Origin: an uncultured Eubacterium sp.
GTDB lineage: Bacteria; Bacillota; Clostridia; Lachnospirales; Lachnospiraceae
Direction of reading: 5' to 3'
Assembly (NCBI GenBank): GCA_900550135.1
Contig: URQO01000003.1
Location: forward strand, 1 to 64,000
Length of the DNA stretch: 64,000 bases
Part shown: positions 59,971 through 64,000 of the stretch, piece by piece
Layout: the number at the start of each line of letters is the position of its first letter
Numbering within the stretch: position 1 is the first letter of the stretch
Made by a program: the position numbers and the translations under genes
Notes under the pieces: model-generated
Databases searched by the model: none
What the model was told of the DNA's origin: nothing
Seen by the model: only the letters and a program-made list of their open reading frames with translations

Positions 59971-61185
59971 TTATACCATAGGTTCTTCAAAATATCCTAT
60001 ATATTTTACATTATGCTTTCCCTTTGGAAATAAATATTTGTACAAGTCTACAAAATAATCATCTGTCATACTTGCAATGTAATCTACCACAATGTCATCC
60101 ATAGTATTTTCCTCGTACTTCATATCTGTATAATATTTTGATTTTTCATTGACATAATTAATATGATGCTTATATAAAGTAGAATTTTTATTGTGTTCCT
60201 TAGCATCCTTTAACAATTTTTCGTATATTTCTTCCATCATGGGATTTATTTCTTCATCATAAATTCTCTGTACTTTTTCATTGCCATAAATTCTCTCATA
60301 GTTTTCTTTTTTACCATGAGAAAATGCCTCAAAAAAGTCTTTATCCATTTTTAGATATGGTTTTCCATAGCTGTTTTCCACAATATTTACTATCATGTTG
60401 TTGATAATTTCAGCATTAGTTGTTCCAATCTTTCCAATGTAATACTCTGAATTCTTGTCGATTAATCCCAGTTCTGCCGCATCCTGTCTGTCTTTTCCAA
60501 GATATGCAATAATATCAGAAATTCTCATAACACAAGCCTCCAACGTGGCTGGAATTAACTTTCTGTTTGCATCCATTTTTGTGTAGCAATCTTCTACTTT
60601 TTTGTCGTATATATCAAAGTCTGCGTAACTTTGTGGCATATATTTTTCCAATTCCATCTCTCCATTATGGCACAATATTCCATCCAATGTCTGCATACTT
60701 AAGTTAAGATGAAATATATGGTCAAGAACCCTTGTACTATGTACGTTATGATTAAAAAATCTACCGGTATTTCCATAATAAAGCTGATTAAGTTTGTATT
60801 CACCTGCATGTCCAAATGGTGTATGACCAATATCATGCCCCAAAGATATTGCCTCTATTAAATCAATATTCAGTCCCAAAAGACTACCTATATTTCTGGC
60901 TATTCTTGATACCAATTGCACATGACTGGAACGTCTTGAAATGTCATCATTTCTATATAACGAAAATACCTGGGTCTTGTCTGCATATCTGTTGTACATG
61001 GGCAGATGAATAATCTTTTCGCAGTCACGTACAAATGAAGGTCTTAAAAGCTTGTTTTTGTCCCAGTCCATCTTCCTGCGAAGTGCATCTTCATTTTTGA
61101 ATGCATATGGATTGACCCAGTGATTTTCACGGTCTGATTGTATTTTTTCCTGTATTTCTCTGGATAAATCATTATATTTTGGCAT
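59971..61185 (-). CDS. dGTPase-like HD-domain phosphohydrolase (404 aa)
   Basis: Residues 62-130 hold the HD signature: SSHVQLVSRIARNIGSLLG (H88), then GHDIGHTPFGHAGE (H117, D118), followed by HNVHSTRVLD and a later SDIIAYLGKD. This matches deoxyguanosine-triphosphate triphosphohydrolase-like proteins, which cleave dNTPs to nucleoside and triphosphate. AGGAG precedes the ATG. Some relatives limit phage by draining dNTP pools, but this one stands among housekeeping genes and lacks a defence neighbour. Exact nucleotide is unknown. Confidence 0.85.
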   Translation of the reverse strand: MPKYNDLSREIQEKIQSDRENHWVNPYAFKNEDALRRKMDWDKNKLLRPSFVRDCEKIIHLPMYNRYADKTQVFSLYRNDDISRRSSHVQLVSRIARNIGSLLGLNIDLIEAISLGHDIGHTPFGHAGEYKLNQLYYGNTGRFFNHNVHSTRVLDHIFHLNLSMQTLDGILCHNGEMELEKYMPQSYADFDIYDKKVEDCYTKMDANRKLIPATLEACVMRISDIIAYLGKDRQDAAELGLIDKNSEYYIGKIGTTNAEIINNMIVNIVENSYGKPYLKMDKDFFEAFSHGKKENYERIYGNEKVQRIYDEEINPMMEEIYEKLLKDAKEHNKNSTLYKHHINYVNEKSKYYTDMKYEENTMDDIVVDYIASMTDDYFVDLYKYLFPKGKHNVKYIGYFEEPMV

Positions 61186-61305
61186 TATATTTCTCCTGTA
61201 ATTTAATCAAATCATCTGGCTTTATTGTATCATATCTGTAGCTAAAATAGTTACTTTTGTTATTTATAATTTTATGCTTTGTTTCTAAAATTTTTTCTAA
61301 TTACG

Positions 61306-61367
61306 CAAAAAATTCCGGCATAAATCAATTTCAATCTTTCAAAATTGTATTTATACCGGAATCTTTT
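61306..61367 (-). terminator. terminator after the HAD phosphatase gene
   Basis: An imperfect stem AATTCCGG-ATAAAT / ATTTAT-CCGGAAT encloses a 25-base loop and is followed leftward by six Ts. Confidence 0.7.
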
Positions 61368-61392
61368 AACTCCATATATTTAGCTTTAAAAA

Positions 61393-62058
61393 CTATTTAT
61401 AATTCATTATTGTATTTAACAGCATGCTACTATCTGACCAGTTATTAATGTAAATATCTGAAACTTTCTTTAACTGTTCCTGACAGTTAGCACTGGATTG
61501 GTCGTATATGCCAACAGTTTTTATGCCTATTTTTTTTGCTGTTTCAAGAGAATATGATGCATCCTCAAACATCCATGTATTTTCAAAAGATGTGTGCATT
61601 TTTTCCATGGCTCTTATAAATATGTCAGGATGATTTTTTCCCTTTCCTACTTCAGTTGTAGTAAAAATATCATCAAAATATTTGTATAAATCAAGCCTTT
61701 TTAACGCTGCCTCTATCATAGGTCTGTCTGTAGATGTAGCAATAGTCATTGGAATATTTTGCTTATGTGCAAGTATGATAAACTCTTTTATACCAGATTT
61801 TAACTGTGCCTTATTTTTATAATAATCATACACAGTATCATTTATACCTTCACATATCTGCTCTATAGTCAAGTTCATATGATATTTATTTTTAAGGTAA
61901 TTTGCTCCCTCAATCATAGTCATGTCAAACAACACTTCTCCAATATTTTCATCAGTTTCAATGCCCAAACTGTTTAGATATAAATTTCCTGCATCCATCC
62001 AAATAGACATGGAATCAAGAATCGTTCCGTCTACATCAAAGATAAAACCTACTGCCAT
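61393..62058 (-). CDS. HAD phosphatase, beta-phosphoglucomutase-like, probably thiamine-linked (221 aa)
   Basis: FDVDGTILDSM at residues 7-17 has the nucleophile pair (D8, D10), a helical cap follows, then ATSTDR (motif II), KGKNHPDIF (lysine, motif III) and FEDASYSLETAKK (motif IV acidic). Such proteins dephosphorylate small sugar or cofactor phosphates. It lies 105 bases downstream of cytX and in the same direction as thiD; HAD enzymes in thiamine clusters often dephosphorylate thiamine phosphate or the pyrimidine phosphate. That role is inferred from context only. Confidence 0.8.
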   Translation of the reverse strand: MAVGFIFDVDGTILDSMSIWMDAGNLYLNSLGIETDENIGEVLFDMTMIEGANYLKNKYHMNLTIEQICEGINDTVYDYYKNKAQLKSGIKEFIILAHKQNIPMTIATSTDRPMIEAALKRLDLYKYFDDIFTTTEVGKGKNHPDIFIRAMEKMHTSFENTWMFEDASYSLETAKKIGIKTVGIYDQSSANCQEQLKKVSDIYINNWSDSSMLLNTIMNYK

Positions 62059-62163
62059 TTTCTCTCCTATTTCTTCAACAACTTTATTTTTTACATTAGC
62101 ATAATTTATGCATTATTATTTTATAAACATAATTATTTAACGCTACTTCTCATTAAACAGGCT

Positions 62164-63345
62164 CTATTCAACATTACCCTTTACTTTAACAATTTGATTT
62201 GCAATTACACAAACAATAATTGTAATAACCATATCAGGTAATGTATTACCAACAATAATATCCACTGTCATTAAATATCTATACAATGCAAAACCTATTA
62301 CCCAGATTATAACGTTGACAATTTCAACATTTTTGTCATCACTGTTTTTCTTAAGAATAAAGAAATCTGCAATCTGAATTGCAATCATTGGTGCAAACAC
62401 AGAGCCTATCAAATATAGGAAATCTGTAATGTCATCCATTGGATAAACTATGGCTGCAATTGTTCCAATAATGGTAACTACAATAGCCATGTATTTTCCT
62501 TTGATTTTGTGTGAAATAGTTTCACTTGAAATACCTGCTGAATATGCGTCCAAATATGTAGTTGTAACTGTAGAAAATACGATAATCAAAAGTCCTGCAA
62601 TACCAAGACCTGCTTTTAACATAATCTGATCAATGCCCGCATTCTGTGTAAAGATTGCTGCGCCCATACCGATAATGTACATCCAACAACTTACAAGACC
62701 ATACACAATGGCACTGGCTGCTGTTGCTTTTACAGGTTTTTCGGCCTCTCTTGTATAATCACTAATAAGTGGCAACCATGAAAGTGGCATTGCAACGGCA
62801 AGCTCTACTGCTGCCCCAAATGTCAATCCATCTGCTGCTACCTTTGTCATTGTATGATTATCAATAAACACAACCTTGCACAAAATAATTGTTAAAATAA
62901 ACAAAGCTGTCATCGCAACAACATTTATTTTTTCAATGTTACTTATTCCAATAATAATCCACAAAATAATAAGTGCGCCTATAACTATACACCATACCCA
63001 TTTTCCTGTGTTCCATATTCCATCGGCTGATATTGCACCATCATATATCATAATGGCCGTCCAACCTGCAAGCTGTACTACGTTTAATATAGAAAATATT
63101 ATACTGCCTTTTTGTCCAAAACTGATTTTTACAGTTTCCATTGCACTTTTCTTTGTTTTTGCACCAATGATACCTGCCAAAAACAACAAAGTACAACCAA
63201 TAATATGTCCCACTATTGTTGCCAAAATTCCCTTTGTAAGACCAAGGGTTGCTAAATATGTTCCTGTTACTATTTCTGCAATTGATACTCCTGCACCAAA
63301 CCAGATCAAACTGTTACTAAATACTGATGTTCCTTTTTTTTCCAT
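62164..63345 (-). CDS. cytX: CytX-family hydroxymethylpyrimidine transporter (393 aa)
   Basis: An NCS1-type permease with about twelve helices. It opens FSNSLIWFGAGVSIAEIVTGTYLA and has LAVAMPLSWLPLISDYTREA in the middle, as in CytX proteins found in thiamine operons and shorter than cytosine permeases. It is predicted to import the pyrimidine precursor of thiamine, phosphorylated next by ThiD, whose gene lies 20 bases upstream. AGAGGA precedes the ATG. A thiamine riboswitch, if present, would lie beyond the right edge. Confidence 0.88.
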   Translation of the reverse strand: MEKKGTSVFSNSLIWFGAGVSIAEIVTGTYLATLGLTKGILATIVGHIIGCTLLFLAGIIGAKTKKSAMETVKISFGQKGSIIFSILNVVQLAGWTAIMIYDGAISADGIWNTGKWVWCIVIGALIILWIIIGISNIEKINVVAMTALFILTIILCKVVFIDNHTMTKVAADGLTFGAAVELAVAMPLSWLPLISDYTREAEKPVKATAASAIVYGLVSCWMYIIGMGAAIFTQNAGIDQIMLKAGLGIAGLLIIVFSTVTTTYLDAYSAGISSETISHKIKGKYMAIVVTIIGTIAAIVYPMDDITDFLYLIGSVFAPMIAIQIADFFILKKNSDDKNVEIVNVIIWVIGFALYRYLMTVDIIVGNTLPDMVITIIVCVIANQIVKVKGNVE

Positions 63346-63365
63346 TTATCCGTCCTCTTTCCTTT

Positions 63366-64000
63366 TTAATATTCGCCTTTAATTGCAAATGCGTGATTCA
63401 TTGGACCACTGCCCTTTCCCAAATCAAGCATTGCCGAAAGTGCTCCTGAAATATATGCTTTTGCCTTTTCTACTGATTCATTTAAGTCTCTTCCTTTTGC
63501 AAGGTTTGAGGCAATGGCACTGGAAAGAGTGCATCCTGTTCCATGAGTATTTGGATTGTCTATTCTTTTTCCGTAAAACCAGTGATATGTTCCATTGCTA
63601 TATAGCAAATCGTTTGCGTCATTTATACTATGCCCACCTTTGCACAATACAGCACAATTATACTTTTCGCTGATGTATGCTGCTGCCTTTATCATGTCTT
63701 CTTCATTGCTTATAGTCATTTCTGACAATACTTCTGCTTCCGGAATATTTGGTGTAATCACTGTTGCCAGTGGTATGAGGTCTTCTTTTAATGTGGCAAT
63801 AGCGTCATCGCTAATTAATTTTGCTCCACTTGTTGCCACCATTACCGGGTCCAATACAATATTTTTTCCATTGTACTTTTTAAGATTTACAGCTATTGTT
63901 TTGATTAATTCACTTGATGATACCATACCAATTTTAATGGCATCTGGTTTAATATCCTCAAAAATAGCTGTAAGCTGTGCCTCTAAAAACTCAGGGCTTA
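63366..64000 (-). CDS. thiD: hydroxymethylpyrimidine/phosphomethylpyrimidine kinase, C-terminal part
   Basis: The frame is open to the right window edge, reading FLEAQLTAIFEDIKPDAIKIG before an internal methionine, so the true start lies outside; about 210 residues are present. Motifs fit ThiD: VLDPVMVATSGAKLI, ITPNIPEAEVL, VLCKGGH and HGTGCTLSSAIASNLAKG (the catalytic GTGC). It phosphorylates hydroxymethylpyrimidine and its phosphate in thiamine synthesis. It leads cytX by 20 bases, so uptake and phosphorylation are coupled. Firm family call; 5' end missing. Confidence 0.92.
   Translation of the reverse strand, partial: SPEFLEAQLTAIFEDIKPDAIKIGMVSSSELIKTIAVNLKKYNGKNIVLDPVMVATSGAKLISDDAIATLKEDLIPLATVITPNIPEAEVLSEMTISNEEDMIKAAAYISEKYNCAVLCKGGHSINDANDLLYSNGTYHWFYGKRIDNPNTHGTGCTLSSAIASNLAKGRDLNESVEKAKAYISGALSAMLDLGKGSGPMNHAFAIKGEY

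Noticed and set aside
59971..61185. Antiphage dNTP-depletion system
   Set aside because: The HD protein fits housekeeping dGTPase-like enzymes and has no defence-type neighbour or sensor; a defence role would be unsupported.
62876..63382. 168-codon plus-strand frame opposite cytX
   Set aside because: Long only because the transporter's codon use avoids stops on the other strand; cytX on the minus strand is a recognised family with ribosome site and operon context.

Overview
The window is AT-rich DNA of a low-GC, strictly anaerobic gut Firmicute, most likely a member of the Lachnospiraceae. That placement is inferred from gene content: hybrid-cluster protein with its own ferredoxin, a bile salt hydrolase, a T-box leader, very large secreted Ig-like/leucine-rich proteins, a rhamnulose-1-phosphate aldolase cluster, a CytX thiamine-precursor transporter and many small T-tailed terminators. 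No rRNA, tRNA, CRISPR array or intact insertion sequence was seen. Nearly all genes read leftward; the exceptions are an XRE repressor, a short membrane protein, a flavoprotein and the Crp/Fnr regulator.

Region by region. (1) 1-7.1 kb is an accessory island. The edge of an integrative-element-like module (ParM-type start, a chain of tiny overlapping genes, a consensus leftward promoter covered by a palindromic operator, and a divergent XRE repressor) is followed by a NYN nuclease, a decayed gene-poor stretch, thrH, a lone HNH endonuclease, an XRE-MNT nucleotidyltransferase with a broken HEPN partner, and a sortase-like protein with no visible catalytic residues. (2) 7.2-23.6 kb holds two adjoining genes for giant secreted proteins (2133 and 2628 aa), preceded by an XRE-helical-LuxR regulator with an apparently self-controlled promoter. 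(3) 23.6-32.6 kb holds a flavin split-barrel protein, an FAD oxidoreductase, an ABC-F ATPase, hcp plus a ferredoxin facing a Crp/Fnr regulator, and pfkA. (4) 32.8-40.1 kb holds cstA behind a T-box leader, the methionine importer metN-metI-metQ, a Fic protein and a LysR regulator. (5) 40.2-52 kb is a sugar operon: DeoR regulator, Rbs-type ABC importer, a divergent class II aldolase, a one-chain DhaK-DhaL kinase, an FGGY kinase, rhaB and rhaD. (6) 52.1-64 kb holds a GNAT with an apparent internal deletion, an NSS symporter, bile salt hydrolase, a ClC transporter, a serine hydrolase, a secreted fibronectin-like protein, a dGTPase-like HD protein, and a HAD phosphatase-cytX-thiD group that runs off the right edge.

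Working together. The hcp/ferredoxin pair looks directly controlled by the divergent Crp/Fnr protein: a perfect 14-bp palindrome is centred at -41.5 from the predicted start. The sugar operon appears to import a pentose or deoxyhexose-like sugar and split it through two kinase/aldolase pairs, but no isomerase is present, so its substrate is open. The XRE-LuxR protein is the natural candidate to switch the giant surface proteins. The strongest candidates for something undescribed are the giant-protein operon with its fused regulator, the sugar cluster with its altered aldolase, the T-box in front of a CstA transporter, and the hairpin-rich repeated leader between that T-box and cstA.
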